A DNA stretch of 35,127 bases. It comes from an uncultured Prevotellaceae bacterium (GTDB lineage: Bacteria; Bacteroidota; Bacteroidia; Bacteroidales; Muribaculaceae). Location: assembly GCA_946410125.1 (NCBI GenBank), contig CAMJZF010000014.1, forward strand, positions 1 through 35,127. The letters are read 5' to 3'. Under the pieces are notes generated by a model. The model was not told the DNA's origin and searched no databases. It was given only the letters and a program-made list of their open reading frames with translations. A program made the position numbers and the translations under genes. This document shows, piece by piece, positions 1 through 8,719 of the stretch. The number at the start of each line of letters is the position of its first letter. Within the stretch, counting starts at the first letter, position 1.

Positions 1-653
1 CCGTCGGGGCGCATCTCGCTGGCGGTGTACTTGATGCCGTTGACCAGTCCCGCCATGATTGCAGCCGAGGCTGCCGACGAAGCCCAGAACCTGGGCCAGT
101 CGCTGCGGCTCTCAACACCGCCAAGCTTAAGGCCTATGGTCAATGCCAGTGGCACATATTGCGTGTAATTGTCAATCTCATTGTGGAAGTTATACTTTAT
201 GAGACGAATCTTGGTGTTGGGGTTGTTGTAGTCCTGACGGAAAGCCGTTTTCTCGGCCTTGGCGATGAGTCCTGAAGCAAAGAGAGGAATGCCCACCCAC
301 GTTTGGTCGTCAAGGAAGCGGTAGGGCTTTACCGCAGGATTGGTGCGACTCTTGATGAAGTTGAAGTCGGGGGTCTTGGGAGGCTCATAGGGCTTCATCA
401 CAACAACGATGCGCCTGTCATCATCGTCGTCGTCATCATCGTCGTCGTCATCATCGTGTAATGCTATAGAAAAAGCCTCAGCGTCTTTAAACAAGGTTTC
501 ATGACTTACCGCAGGCTGGGCTGGCTTCATGACATCGTGGTCAATGGGCTGCCCGGCATCGATAGAATCGGAAGCCAACAAGGGGTCTGCTTCCATTCCA
601 AAGCTGCACAATGCGCTGGCAATCAGTATAATCGTCAAGTAAAAACGTCCCAT
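1..653 (-). CDS. PAP2-superfamily phosphatase, N-terminal part (truncated by window edge)
   Basis: Manual translation from ATG at 653 reads MGRFYLTIILIASALCSFGMEADP...HDDDDDDDDDDDDDRRIVVV...GLVNGIKYTASEMRPDG without a stop to base 1; it contains KYTASEMRP, matching the PAP2 KX6RP signature. Signal peptide-like N-terminus. Absent from the ORF track because it runs off the window. Confidence 0.85.
   Translation of the reverse strand, partial: MGRFYLTIILIASALCSFGMEADPLLASDSIDAGQPIDHDVMKPAQPAVSHETLFKDAEAFSIALHDDDDDDDDDDDDDRRIVVVMKPYEPPKTPDFNFIKSRTNPAVKPYRFLDDQTWVGIPLFASGLIAKAEKTAFRQDYNNPNTKIRLIKYNFHNEIDNYTQYVPLALTIGLKLGGVESRSDWPRFWASSAASAAIMAGLVNGIKYTASEMRPD
417..455 (-). repeat. In-frame Asp-codon repeat (13 Asp), about 2.6 copies of the 15-bp unit GATGATGACGACGAC
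   Basis: Plus strand reads gtcatcatcgtcgtcgtcatcatcgtcgtcgtcatcatc. Confidence 0.95.
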
Positions 654-759
654 TACGGTTTGTGGAGAATTTAAATGTTTGCAAACTGAAAATATATGCA
701 AATTTCGTTAAGAAAAATGAATTTGACAAATCTTTATACATTTTTTTCACTCCACCATT

Positions 760-799
760 ATTATTTTTAATAAAGCAAAGCCGGCAAGCGATTGCCGGC
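760..799 (-). terminator. Putative intrinsic terminator downstream of phzF-like gene
   Basis: Perfect stem GCCGGCAA-GCGA-TTGCCGGC (780-799), followed on the minus strand by TTTGCTTTATT. Confidence 0.55.
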
Positions 800-821
800 A
801 AGCCATTTAGCACTTTTTTTT

Positions 822-880
822 GGAGGGGAGAGGGAGAGGGGAGAGGGGAGAGGGGGGAAGGGAGAGTGAGAGGGGGGGGC
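822..880. repeat. Purine-only (G/A) low-complexity tract (single t within gagtgag)
   Basis: ggaggggagagggagaggggagaggggagaggggggaagggagagtgagaggggggg. Confidence 0.9.
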
Positions 881-973
881 TGATGCAAAATTCTAAGGCA
901 CAACCTCGAAGGGGTAAAAAGGCTCTAAGAGCCGATTCATTAGTAACACCATGCGGGGGGAAAGGGTGGGGAG

Positions 974-1843
974 TTAGTTGTTTTTCGGGTAGAGGATAGG
1001 AGTGTCGATGTTGCCGGCAGCGACGATGGCGCAGTCGCCACCCACCCACACGGTGCCGTCGGGGCATAAGGTGGTTTCGACTACCGAGGGGCGGTTCATG
1101 GCCTCGCCTTGCAAGAATCGGCACTGTGCTGGGCGTGAGATAATGCCGCAGTGGTGTAGATAGTGGGTGAGGGCACCGTTGGCGGTGCCTGTGGCGCTCT
1201 CTTCGGGCACGCCATATAGGGGGCCAAAGTTTCGAGCGTGAGCCGTGTAGCCGTCGTCCTCGATGGCAAAGGCATGTACCCCTGTCACTCCAAGCTCCTT
1301 GCTCATCTGTGCCAGCGCATCCATGTCGGGGGCGAGATTATTCAGACGGTCAACACTTTCCACCGGCATGATAATGTCGGGCAGACCAGTCGAGACCACC
1401 ATCACAGGTAGATGAGTTGGGCCTTTGTCAGCTCCCATGATGCGGTGCAAGCGTTCAACATCAACAGGGGTGTCAATCACTTGTGGCACAGCCATCTCCA
1501 TCATGACCTTGCCGTCGACTTTCACTTTAAGGTCGCCGGCAAGCGTGTGGTTGAGGCACGTGGTGCCCTTGGCGATGATGCCCTGCCGCCGCATGGTGCC
1601 AAAAGTGGCTATGGTGGCATGGCCGCAGAGGTCCACCTCACCGCAAGGAGTGAAGTATCGCACCGTGAACTCATTGTCACTATGTTGCTTCACAAAAGCC
1701 GTCTCGGAATAGCGGAACTCAGCCGCCAGTAGCTGCATGGCACGTGGACTGGGGAAATCGCTCCCTGGGTCAAGCAGCACCACACCGGCGGGATTGCCGC
1801 CAAAAGGCTGGGTAGTAAACGCGTCAACTATAAAGTATTTCAT
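974..1843 (-). CDS. PhzF family isomerase/epimerase
   Basis: MKYFIVDAFTTQPFGGNPAGVVLLD...SETAFV...FTPCGEVDLCGHATIATF, typical PhzF N-terminus; 289 aa. Confidence 0.92.
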   Translation of the reverse strand: MKYFIVDAFTTQPFGGNPAGVVLLDPGSDFPSPRAMQLLAAEFRYSETAFVKQHSDNEFTVRYFTPCGEVDLCGHATIATFGTMRRQGIIAKGTTCLNHTLAGDLKVKVDGKVMMEMAVPQVIDTPVDVERLHRIMGADKGPTHLPVMVVSTGLPDIIMPVESVDRLNNLAPDMDALAQMSKELGVTGVHAFAIEDDGYTAHARNFGPLYGVPEESATGTANGALTHYLHHCGIISRPAQCRFLQGEAMNRPSVVETTLCPDGTVWVGGDCAIVAAGNIDTPILYPKNN

Positions 1844-1887
1844 AAAAGCTTTTTAAAAAATACAAATATAGGTAAAAAGTTTGTTGG

Positions 1888-1921
1888 TTTGTTTACTTTT
1901 TCAATAAAAATTGTAACTTTG
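1888..1921 (+). promoter_or_regulatory. Bacteroidota-type promoter (TTTG / TAACTTTG) upstream of tcdA-like gene
   Basis: TTTG at 1888-1891 and TAACTTTG at 1914-1921, matching TAnnTTTG. Confidence 0.5.
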
Positions 1922-1937
1922 TGCGAAATCTTGAGAA

Positions 1938-2681
1938 ATGGCAGATTACCTAAACATAAGCGATTCTATTTTCCAGCGCACGGCGATGCTGCTGGGCGAG
2001 GAGGCACTTGAAAGACTTGCCGGGTGCCGCGTGGCGGTGTTTGGCGTGGGCGGCGTGGGCGGCTATGCCGTCGAGGTGCTGGCACGCAGCGGGGTGGGGG
2101 CCATCGACCTCTTTGACAACGACGTGGTGGCTCCAAGCAATATCAACCGCCAGATTATCGCCACCACAAGCACGATAGGTCGCCACAAGGTTGACGTGGC
2201 AGTGGAACGAGTGCGCGACATCAACCCCAATTGCGAGGTTCGGGGATTCAAGATGTTCTATGTTGTTGTCAATGCCGATGAGGTGGATTTGAGCCAGTAT
2301 GACTACGTAGTTGACTGCATCGACACCGTGAGTGCCAAGATGGAGCTCGTGCGCCGTTGCACTCGCCTTGGTGTGCCGATTATTTGCAGCATGGGAGCCG
2401 CCAACAAGTTAGATGCCAGCGCGTTCAGTGTTGCCGATATTAGTGAGACCGACGTAGACCCGCTGGCGCGCATCATGCGCAAGAAGCTCCGCAAGGAGGG
2501 CATTGAGCACTTTAAATGTGTGTTTAGCAAAGAGCAGCCTCGCAAGCCATGCGAGGAGGGCGAGAGAGTGAAAGAGGGGAAGCGTCCCACTCCTGCGAGC
2601 AACGCATGGGTACCAGCCGCCGCCGGCATTGTATTGGGTGGTGAGGTAGTCATGGATTTAGTTTCTTCGGTTAAACCATAA
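1938..2681 (+). CDS. tcdA: ThiF/E1-like tRNA threonylcarbamoyladenosine dehydratase (TcdA-like)
   Basis: RTAMLLGEEALERLAGCRVAVFGVGGVGGYAVEVLARSGVGAIDLFDNDVVAPSNINRQ; E1-type nucleotide-binding motif and TcdA-like architecture. Confidence 0.85.
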   Translation: MADYLNISDSIFQRTAMLLGEEALERLAGCRVAVFGVGGVGGYAVEVLARSGVGAIDLFDNDVVAPSNINRQIIATTSTIGRHKVDVAVERVRDINPNCEVRGFKMFYVVVNADEVDLSQYDYVVDCIDTVSAKMELVRRCTRLGVPIICSMGAANKLDASAFSVADISETDVDPLARIMRKKLRKEGIEHFKCVFSKEQPRKPCEEGERVKEGKRPTPASNAWVPAAAGIVLGGEVVMDLVSSVKP

Positions 2682-2685
2682 TGCG

Positions 2686-3678
2686 ATGAAAAACACCCGA
2701 CATCCAGATGAACGCAGGCAGCATAAACGAGGTTTGAGGAGTTTTGCCTATGACAAAAACGAGCAGCACCATTGCCCATGCTGTGGCGAGGACTACCGTG
2801 GCAACTACTGTCCTGCCTGTGGCTTGCCCACCGGCAAGGGACCTGTCAACTGGCACTCCATCAAGGAGGGCGTGATGGACCTGTGGGGCCTGGGTTCGCG
2901 GTCGTTGCCGCACACGCTGTGGCAGCTTATCATCAGGCCCGGTCACCTGATTGCAGCCTACATCAGCGGTCGTCGCCAGGTGAGCTTCCCTCCAGTGAAG
3001 ATGCTGGTGATAATGGCCCTCTTGGCATTGCTGATCAACAACCTTATCTTTAATGAAAACATTCCCGTCGCTGTTGCCAAGGTGGGCGATGTGGAGTCGA
3101 CAATCAATTACTACCTTGATGTGGTCTTCGGCTGGGCCGGTTCGCACTATGACTGGGCTTGCCTTGTGTTCATGTCGTTGATTATCGTGCCCACATGGGT
3201 TGTGTTTCGCCATGCCCCGCGTTGCACTCGCCACAACCTGCCCCAAGGCTTCTTCATCCAGGTGTTTAACAGCGTGCAGATGCTCATCATTATCACGACT
3301 ACCACAGTGGTTACCTGGGCAATAGACATCTTCTTCAACATTACATTAGGCAGTCAGGAGACCAGCGATAACATAGTCAACTCTATCGTGATAGTGGTTA
3401 TTGTGATAATGATTTTTCGCACCTATTATCAGCTATTCGGTTACAACGCATGGGGCACCGCGTGGCGTGTAGTGGCAGTTGCGGTAGCAGGATTTGGGTT
3501 GCTGGGGGTGGTAATTGCCCTCTTCAAGTGTGCTGTGGCTGCCAGCATGGGCGAATGGAACTATATCGCTACCCACTTGCTGACCAATCTCTTCATGCGC
3601 GCTTTGCTCACCACTGTTGCCCTCCTGGGCTCAAGTCTCATTAACAGGAAGAGAAAGAAAGCGGCAAAGAGAGAGTAG
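2686..3678 (+). CDS. DUF3667 domain membrane protein with N-terminal zinc-ribbon
   Basis: CPCCGEDYRGNYCPACGLPTGKGPVNWHSIKEGVMDLWGLGSRSLPHTLWQLIIRPGHLIAAYISGRRQVSFPPVKMLVIMALLALLI plus hydrophobic segments. Confidence 0.8.
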   Translation: MKNTRHPDERRQHKRGLRSFAYDKNEQHHCPCCGEDYRGNYCPACGLPTGKGPVNWHSIKEGVMDLWGLGSRSLPHTLWQLIIRPGHLIAAYISGRRQVSFPPVKMLVIMALLALLINNLIFNENIPVAVAKVGDVESTINYYLDVVFGWAGSHYDWACLVFMSLIIVPTWVVFRHAPRCTRHNLPQGFFIQVFNSVQMLIIITTTTVVTWAIDIFFNITLGSQETSDNIVNSIVIVVIVIMIFRTYYQLFGYNAWGTAWRVVAVAVAGFGLLGVVIALFKCAVAASMGEWNYIATHLLTNLFMRALLTTVALLGSSLINRKRKKAAKRE

Positions 3679-3693
3679 AAGCCTATGTGTGCG

Positions 3694-4233
3694 TTAGGCA
3701 TTGGTTATGAGTTCAGCCAGACGCTTGGCGCTGTCGTTGATTTCCTGTTCGCATTCAAGATAGGTTGAGTCGAAGCGCAGCCGAGCTTGCTCGTAAAAAG
3801 GCGTGCGTGCATTGAGACCGTTTATCACCGATTGCTTTATCTCGGCGTCGGTCAGGTCGTTGAGCAACGGGCGCTTGGCGCGCTGGTCGGGGAGCACCAG
3901 GCGCGAGGTGATGCGCTCCACGCTCGCCTGCAGCCACACGGTGATGCCCACGCGGTTCATCAGCTCCATGTTGCCGGGCTGTAGCGGAGTGCCTCCTCCG
4001 CATGCCACAATAGTGTCGCCACCAGTAGTGGCAACCTCTTCAAGAGCCTCACGCTCCAGCCGGCGGAAATGAGCCTCGCCATGAGTCATGAAAACCTCCT
4101 TAGCCGTCATGCCGCACTGCTGCTCAATGTAGATGTCCAAGTCGACAAATCTCCAGCCAAGCAACCGCGCCAGCGGCTCACCCAGCGTCGTCTTGCCGCA
4201 GCCCATGTATCCTATTAAAAAAACCGTCTTCAT
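3694..4233 (-). CDS. aroK: Shikimate kinase
   Basis: MKTVFLIGYMGCGKTTLGEPLARLLGWRFVDLDIYIE...EAHFRRLEREAL...VACGGGTPL; P-loop and shikimate-binding motifs. Start taken at the internal Met rather than 4242. Confidence 0.93.
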   Translation of the reverse strand: MKTVFLIGYMGCGKTTLGEPLARLLGWRFVDLDIYIEQQCGMTAKEVFMTHGEAHFRRLEREALEEVATTGGDTIVACGGGTPLQPGNMELMNRVGITVWLQASVERITSRLVLPDQRAKRPLLNDLTDAEIKQSVINGLNARTPFYEQARLRFDSTYLECEQEINDSAKRLAELITNA

Positions 4234-4295
4234 CAACTGCAAAGGTACAATATATTTTTGTGTTCACTACCCATGTCTCAAAAAAATATAATTCA

Positions 4296-4328
4296 TTGGT
4301 TGAAACTTAAATCTTTTTCTTACCTTTG
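4296..4328 (+). promoter_or_regulatory. Bacteroidota-type promoter for rnhA
   Basis: TACCTTTG at 4321-4328 with TTG triplets at 4296-4298 and 4300-4302. Confidence 0.5.
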
Positions 4329-4359
4329 TAAGTTAAAGCAATCAGTTAAAACAATAACT

Positions 4360-5016
4360 ATGTCGAGTAACAAAAGAAAATGGTATGTCGTGTGGGTGGG
4401 TACCGAGCCAGGCATCTGCGACACGTGGACCGAGTGCCAGCTGCGCACCAAGGGTTATGCCGGTGCTCTCTACAAGAGCTTTGACAACCAGAATGATGCC
4501 ATTGAGGCTTGGCGCAACGGATATGAGGAAGAAGCCCGCAACGTGCTTCGTGCCATTGCCAATGCACCGCACCGCAAAGACGAGGTGGATTACTCGCTCA
4601 TCCCTGAGATTATCCCCGGCAGCTGGGCTGTGGATGCGGCGTGCAGCAAGAATCCGGGAGTGATGGAATATCGAGGCGTTGACGTGTTTACCGGAGCTCA
4701 GATTTTTCATCAGGGGCCGTTTGAGCAAGGCACCAACAACATTGGCGAGTTTCTTGCCATAGTCCATGCCTTGGCATTGCTATACAACCGTGGGGACAGC
4801 ACCACAGCCATCTATAGCGACAGCCGCACTGCCCAGATTTGGGTTCGCAAGCGCCGGTGCGGCACCAAGTTGGAGCGCACCGAGAAGAACGCTCGCCTGC
4901 TCGACATTGTGGCGCGTGCAGAACATTGGTTGCAGACACACACCAGCAGCAACCCCATTTACAAGTGGCAGACCGACAAGTGGGGCGAGATTCCCGCCGA
5001 CTTCGGAAGGAAGTAG
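4360..5016 (+). CDS. rnhA: Ribonuclease H with N-terminal viroplasmin (Cauli_VI) domain
   Basis: MSSNKRKWYVVWVGTEPGICDTWTECQLRTKGYAGALYKSF (viroplasmin), then AVDAACSKNPGVMEYRGV...NNIGEFLAIVHAL...IYSDSRTAQIWV (RNase HI). Start taken at 4360, after the promoter. Confidence 0.9.
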   Translation: MSSNKRKWYVVWVGTEPGICDTWTECQLRTKGYAGALYKSFDNQNDAIEAWRNGYEEEARNVLRAIANAPHRKDEVDYSLIPEIIPGSWAVDAACSKNPGVMEYRGVDVFTGAQIFHQGPFEQGTNNIGEFLAIVHALALLYNRGDSTTAIYSDSRTAQIWVRKRRCGTKLERTEKNARLLDIVARAEHWLQTHTSSNPIYKWQTDKWGEIPADFGRK

Positions 5017-5028
5017 CTATTTTGGAGT

Positions 5029-5060
5029 TTTGTCTTGTCAAAGAAATTATTTATTTTTGC
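5029..5060 (+). promoter_or_regulatory. Bacteroidota-type promoter for acetyltransferase/glycosyltransferase operon
   Basis: TTTG 5029-5032, 20-nt spacer, TATTTTTG 5053-5060; ATG at 5088. Confidence 0.55.
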
Positions 5061-5087
5061 ACTCTATAAACTTGATGCACCAGTAAT

Positions 5088-5669
5088 ATGAATCCTTACA
5101 CACAATTAGCACTGCTATCGGCATCGACGCTCAGGATGCTTCCGCACATTGCGCTGTATCTGTGCCATCGCAAGGAGATAGACCGCGACCTGTGCCAGTA
5201 TGGCGAGGGCGATGGTGGTGTGACGACGTTTATCAAGGTGTGCACGCGCCAGCGAGTGTTCCGCAACTTGTTCTACTATCGCATGGGTGAATACAAGTCG
5301 GTGTTTATTAAGTGGCTGCTGCCTCCTGAGCGCACTCTCAACATTTGGTGCCCCGCCATAGGTGAGGGTTGCCATTTCGAGCACAACTATGCCACCTATC
5401 TCAACGCCGAGAGCATAGGCAAGAATTTCTACTGCTTGCAGCTTGTGACCTTAGGCAACGACCGTCATGGCCGTCGCCCCACCATTGGCGACAACGTTAA
5501 GATATTCACTGGAGCCACGGTGTTTGGTGGTGTGACGGTTGGCGATAATGTGACCATAGGCGCTGGTGCGGTGGTGAACCGTGATGTGCCCGACGGGTGT
5601 ACGGTTGCCGGCAATCCGGCACGCATCGTAAAGCAAAACGGCGAGAAAGTGGACAAACCATTGTCATGA
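5088..5669 (+). CDS. Left-handed beta-helix acyltransferase (serine acetyltransferase-like)
   Basis: Hexapeptide repeats: IGDNVKIFTGATVFGGVTVGDNVTIGAGAVVNRDVPDGCTVAGNPARIV. Confidence 0.85.
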   Translation: MNPYTQLALLSASTLRMLPHIALYLCHRKEIDRDLCQYGEGDGGVTTFIKVCTRQRVFRNLFYYRMGEYKSVFIKWLLPPERTLNIWCPAIGEGCHFEHNYATYLNAESIGKNFYCLQLVTLGNDRHGRRPTIGDNVKIFTGATVFGGVTVGDNVTIGAGAVVNRDVPDGCTVAGNPARIVKQNGEKVDKPLS

Positions 5670-6904
5670 AAGTAGTAATAGTGAACCATAGCGATATGCA
5701 GGGTGGAGCGGCAATAGTGTCGCTCAGGCTCGCGCATGCCTTGCAGGAAAAAGGCGTTGATGCACGCATGCTCGTCATCGACCGCCAGAGCGATGATGCT
5801 CTTGTGGGGGTGATGGGTGGCAAGTGGCTCAACAAGTGGAACTTCCTTGCTGAGCGCCTGGGCGTGTTTCTGCGCAATGGCTTCAGACGCGACACTCTGT
5901 TCAAAATTGATACTGGTTCGCATGGCATCAACATCGCATCTCACCCTTGGGTGAAGGATGCCGACGTGGTGTGCCTGAACTGGGTGAACCAGGGCACAAT
6001 GTCGTTAAAGGGCGTTAGACAACTGGCCCAGAGCGGCAAACCCATTGTGTGGACCATGCACGACATGTGGAACTGCACTGGGGTGTGCCACTACTCGTTT
6101 GAGTGTGAGCGATATAAAAAGCGTTGCCACAGCTGTCCACTGCTCGAGACTCAGGGCAACGACCTCTCAACCACGATACAAGAGAAAAAGCGCAAGCTCT
6201 ATGAGCAAACGCCCATCCATTTTGTGGCCGTGAGCCACTGGCTCGCCGAGTGCTGCAGGCAAAGCACGTCGATGGCAGACTGCGACCTTAGCGTGATTTA
6301 CAACGCCTTTCCCATCAACGACTTCGACTGCACGAGGCTCACGGGTGGCATTGAGGGAATTCCTGCCGACAAGAAGATAATTGTGATGGGAGCTCGCCGC
6401 CTCGACGTGGAGGTCAAAGGCTTTAAAGAGCTCATCGAGACCACACAATACATTGCCCGCAACAAACTCGATTTGGCCCGCAAAGTCCACTTGGTGCTCT
6501 ATGGTGACCTTCACGACAAGTCGTTGCTTGGCAAGATTGAGGTGCCTTGCACCTATCTTGGCACAATTTCCTCGACCGAGCAATTGAGCCGCCTGTACAG
6601 GCACAGCGACATTGTGCTCTCGACGGCCCTTTACGAGAACCTGCCTGGCACGCTCATCGAGGGGCAGGCGAGTGGTTGCCTGCCGGTGACCTTTGGCAAG
6701 GGTGGTCAGGCCGATATTGTTGACCACTTGAGGACTGGTTATATCGCTGAATATAAGGATGCTGCAAGCGTGGCTCAGGGAATCGAGTGGGCAATAGATG
6801 CCGGTGTTTCACGGCAGTTGTTGCACGATGAGGTGGAGCGCAAGTTTGCCGCCTCAAAGATAGCTCAACAGTATATTGAGCTATTTAATAGAATAATAAC
6901 CTAA
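5666..6904 (+). CDS. Glycosyltransferase (GT4-like)
   Basis: MKVVIVNHSDMQGGAAIVSLRLAHALQEKGVDARMLVID...PIVWTMHDMWNCTGVCHYSFEC...SALYENLPGTLIEGQASGCLPVTFGKGGQADIV-like C-terminus. ATGA overlap with the upstream stop supports the 5666 start. Confidence 0.87.
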   Translation: MKVVIVNHSDMQGGAAIVSLRLAHALQEKGVDARMLVIDRQSDDALVGVMGGKWLNKWNFLAERLGVFLRNGFRRDTLFKIDTGSHGINIASHPWVKDADVVCLNWVNQGTMSLKGVRQLAQSGKPIVWTMHDMWNCTGVCHYSFECERYKKRCHSCPLLETQGNDLSTTIQEKKRKLYEQTPIHFVAVSHWLAECCRQSTSMADCDLSVIYNAFPINDFDCTRLTGGIEGIPADKKIIVMGARRLDVEVKGFKELIETTQYIARNKLDLARKVHLVLYGDLHDKSLLGKIEVPCTYLGTISSTEQLSRLYRHSDIVLSTALYENLPGTLIEGQASGCLPVTFGKGGQADIVDHLRTGYIAEYKDAASVAQGIEWAIDAGVSRQLLHDEVERKFAASKIAQQYIELFNRIIT

Positions 6905-6918
6905 AAATATAATAGATT

Positions 6919-7797
6919 ATGAAGACTAAGACATTAATGATGGGAATTGCATCGGCATTATTGCTGGCGATAGTGTGCTGCCCTGCTGCACAAGCACGGG
7001 AAAAAAACAATAGGCCGCATCCCAGAGAGATAATGAAAGCGCTGGTAATTTATTATTCTCAAACGTCGAACACCAAGGCTGTTGCCAAGGAGATTGCCAG
7101 AATGCGTCATGCCGACATTGCTGAAATTGAGCTTGTTAACCCTTATGGCGAGGATTACAATGCCACTATTGAACGCTGCAAGAAGGATAAGAATGAGGGC
7201 ATTCTCCCTGAGATTAAACCATTGAAAGTTGATGTTTCAAAATATGACGTGATATTCTTGGGATATCCAATCTGGTTTGGCACCTATGCTCCCCCTATTG
7301 AAGCTTTCCTAAACCAGGTGGACTTGAGTGGCAAGATAGTGGTGCCGTTCTGCACCTTTGGCAGTGGAGGTCTTGAGTCGAGTGTAAAGAGCCTTGCCGC
7401 CAAACAGCCAGGAGCCGAGATTCTCGATGGTTACGGAGTGCGCGCTGCACGCATGGATGCTATGCCCGAGGAGGTAGACCAGTTCTTAACGGCCAGCTAT
7501 TTCATCAAGGGCAAGGTCGTGAAGCTCGATGATTTCTCGGCATCTCATCGCGTTAGCAATGACGAGGCGGCCATCTATGATGCTGCAATAGGTGATTACC
7601 CAATGATGCAAAACACCAAAGCACTTTTCGTTGCTTCGCGCGCAATTCCCGATGGCACTGAGTACCTGTTCACCGCATGCGAGAAGCGAAAGGAGCCAGT
7701 TGACCCAGACATCTCAATTCGTCCTCCAAAGGAGATACAAGTCTATGTGATTGTCATCAATGGTAAAGCGCCCGAGTTCACCAGAGTTGTTAGATAA
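6919..7797 (+). CDS. Flavodoxin family protein with signal peptide and C-terminal extension
   Basis: MKTKTLMMGIASALLLAIVCCPAAQA signal peptide, then MKALVIYYSQTSNTKAVAKEIA...YDVIFLGYPIWFGTYAPPIEAFL (flavodoxin). Confidence 0.85.
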   Translation: MKTKTLMMGIASALLLAIVCCPAAQAREKNNRPHPREIMKALVIYYSQTSNTKAVAKEIARMRHADIAEIELVNPYGEDYNATIERCKKDKNEGILPEIKPLKVDVSKYDVIFLGYPIWFGTYAPPIEAFLNQVDLSGKIVVPFCTFGSGGLESSVKSLAAKQPGAEILDGYGVRAARMDAMPEEVDQFLTASYFIKGKVVKLDDFSASHRVSNDEAAIYDAAIGDYPMMQNTKALFVASRAIPDGTEYLFTACEKRKEPVDPDISIRPPKEIQVYVIVINGKAPEFTRVVR

Positions 7798-7817
7798 ATG
7801 TATAAAAATAAATAACA

Positions 7818-8600
7818 ATGCAAACAGTTTTATTTACAAGCACTATTTTCGGTCCCATCCACAGTCGCCGTCTGGGCACTTCGCTGGGTGTGAACCTTAT
7901 GCCTAATGATGGCAAGATTTGTTCGTTCGACTGCCTCTACTGCGAGGCAGGCTACAATGCCCAGGGACCAGGCACCACAGGAGTTGCAAAGCGCGAGACA
8001 CTCAAGAAACAGCTTAAGAAAAAACTTCAGCAAATGAAGGAAGAAGGCAGCCAGCTCGATGTAATCACTTTCTCGGGCAACGGAGAACCCACCCTGCACC
8101 CAGAGTTCAAGGAGATTGTACACGATGTGATAAACCTGCGCAACCACTACTTTCCCGAGGCTAAAGTCTCGGTGTTGAGCAATGCCACGATGGCTGGCCG
8201 TCCTAATGTGATTGCGGCACTCAAGCAGGTGGATAACAACATCCTAAAGCTCGACAGCGCTGTGGCTCGCACCATGCGCCTGATTAACAGGCCAGTGTCG
8301 CCTAATGTGCTGCCACAAGGTGTAATTGAGGACTTGAAAGCCTTTGGCGGCCAGTGCATTGTCCAGACCATGATGGTTCGTGGCGAGCACGATGGTGAGA
8401 TTGTCGACAACACCACCGATGCCGAGATTGACGCCCTTATCAATGCCTACATTGCCATCGCTCCTAAAGAAATCATGCTCTACACCATCGACCGCAAGAC
8501 GCCCGAGGAGAAGCTGGTGAAGGTGCCTGTCGAAGATCTCAAGCGTATAGCCCGCCACATCGAAGCCGAAACCGGCATCACAGTGCAGGTTACGGGATAA
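7818..8600 (+). CDS. Radical SAM protein
   Basis: FGPIHSRRLGTSLGVNLMPNDGKICSFDCLYCEAGY (CxxxCxxC cluster motif) and VITFSGNGEPTLHPEF. Confidence 0.9.
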   Translation: MQTVLFTSTIFGPIHSRRLGTSLGVNLMPNDGKICSFDCLYCEAGYNAQGPGTTGVAKRETLKKQLKKKLQQMKEEGSQLDVITFSGNGEPTLHPEFKEIVHDVINLRNHYFPEAKVSVLSNATMAGRPNVIAALKQVDNNILKLDSAVARTMRLINRPVSPNVLPQGVIEDLKAFGGQCIVQTMMVRGEHDGEIVDNTTDAEIDALINAYIAIAPKEIMLYTIDRKTPEEKLVKVPVEDLKRIARHIEAETGITVQVTG

Positions 8601-8603
8601 GCT

Positions 8604-8715
8604 GTAAGTGGTAAGTGTTAAGTAAGGGCGTAAGCGGTCTTCATGCGACCAATTCTCCTTCTACTTAACATTTACTACTGATATTTACTACTTTACACTT
8701 ACTACTTAACACTTA
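8604..8715. repeat. Degenerate TAAGTG/TACTTA-type intergenic repeat with 13-bp terminal inverted repeat
   Basis: TAAGTGTTAAGTA (8612-8624) is the exact reverse complement of TACTTAACACTTA (8703-8715); an additional degenerate copy TACTTAACATTTACTAC is at 8662-8678. Confidence 0.8.
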
Positions 8716-8719
8716 AAAA

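Noticed and set aside
541-903. 120-aa minus ORF MCLRILHQPPPLTLPSPLSPLPSP...
   Set aside because: Pro/Ser/Leu run is a translation of the G/A tract; conflicts with the PAP2 frame starting at 653.
3681-3699. Convergent terminator GCCTA...TAGGC between DUF3667 and aroK genes
   Set aside because: Only a 5-bp stem and no T-run; too weak to list.
8604-8715. CRISPR-like array
   Set aside because: Repeats are short, degenerate and inverted, without regular spacers; no cas genes.
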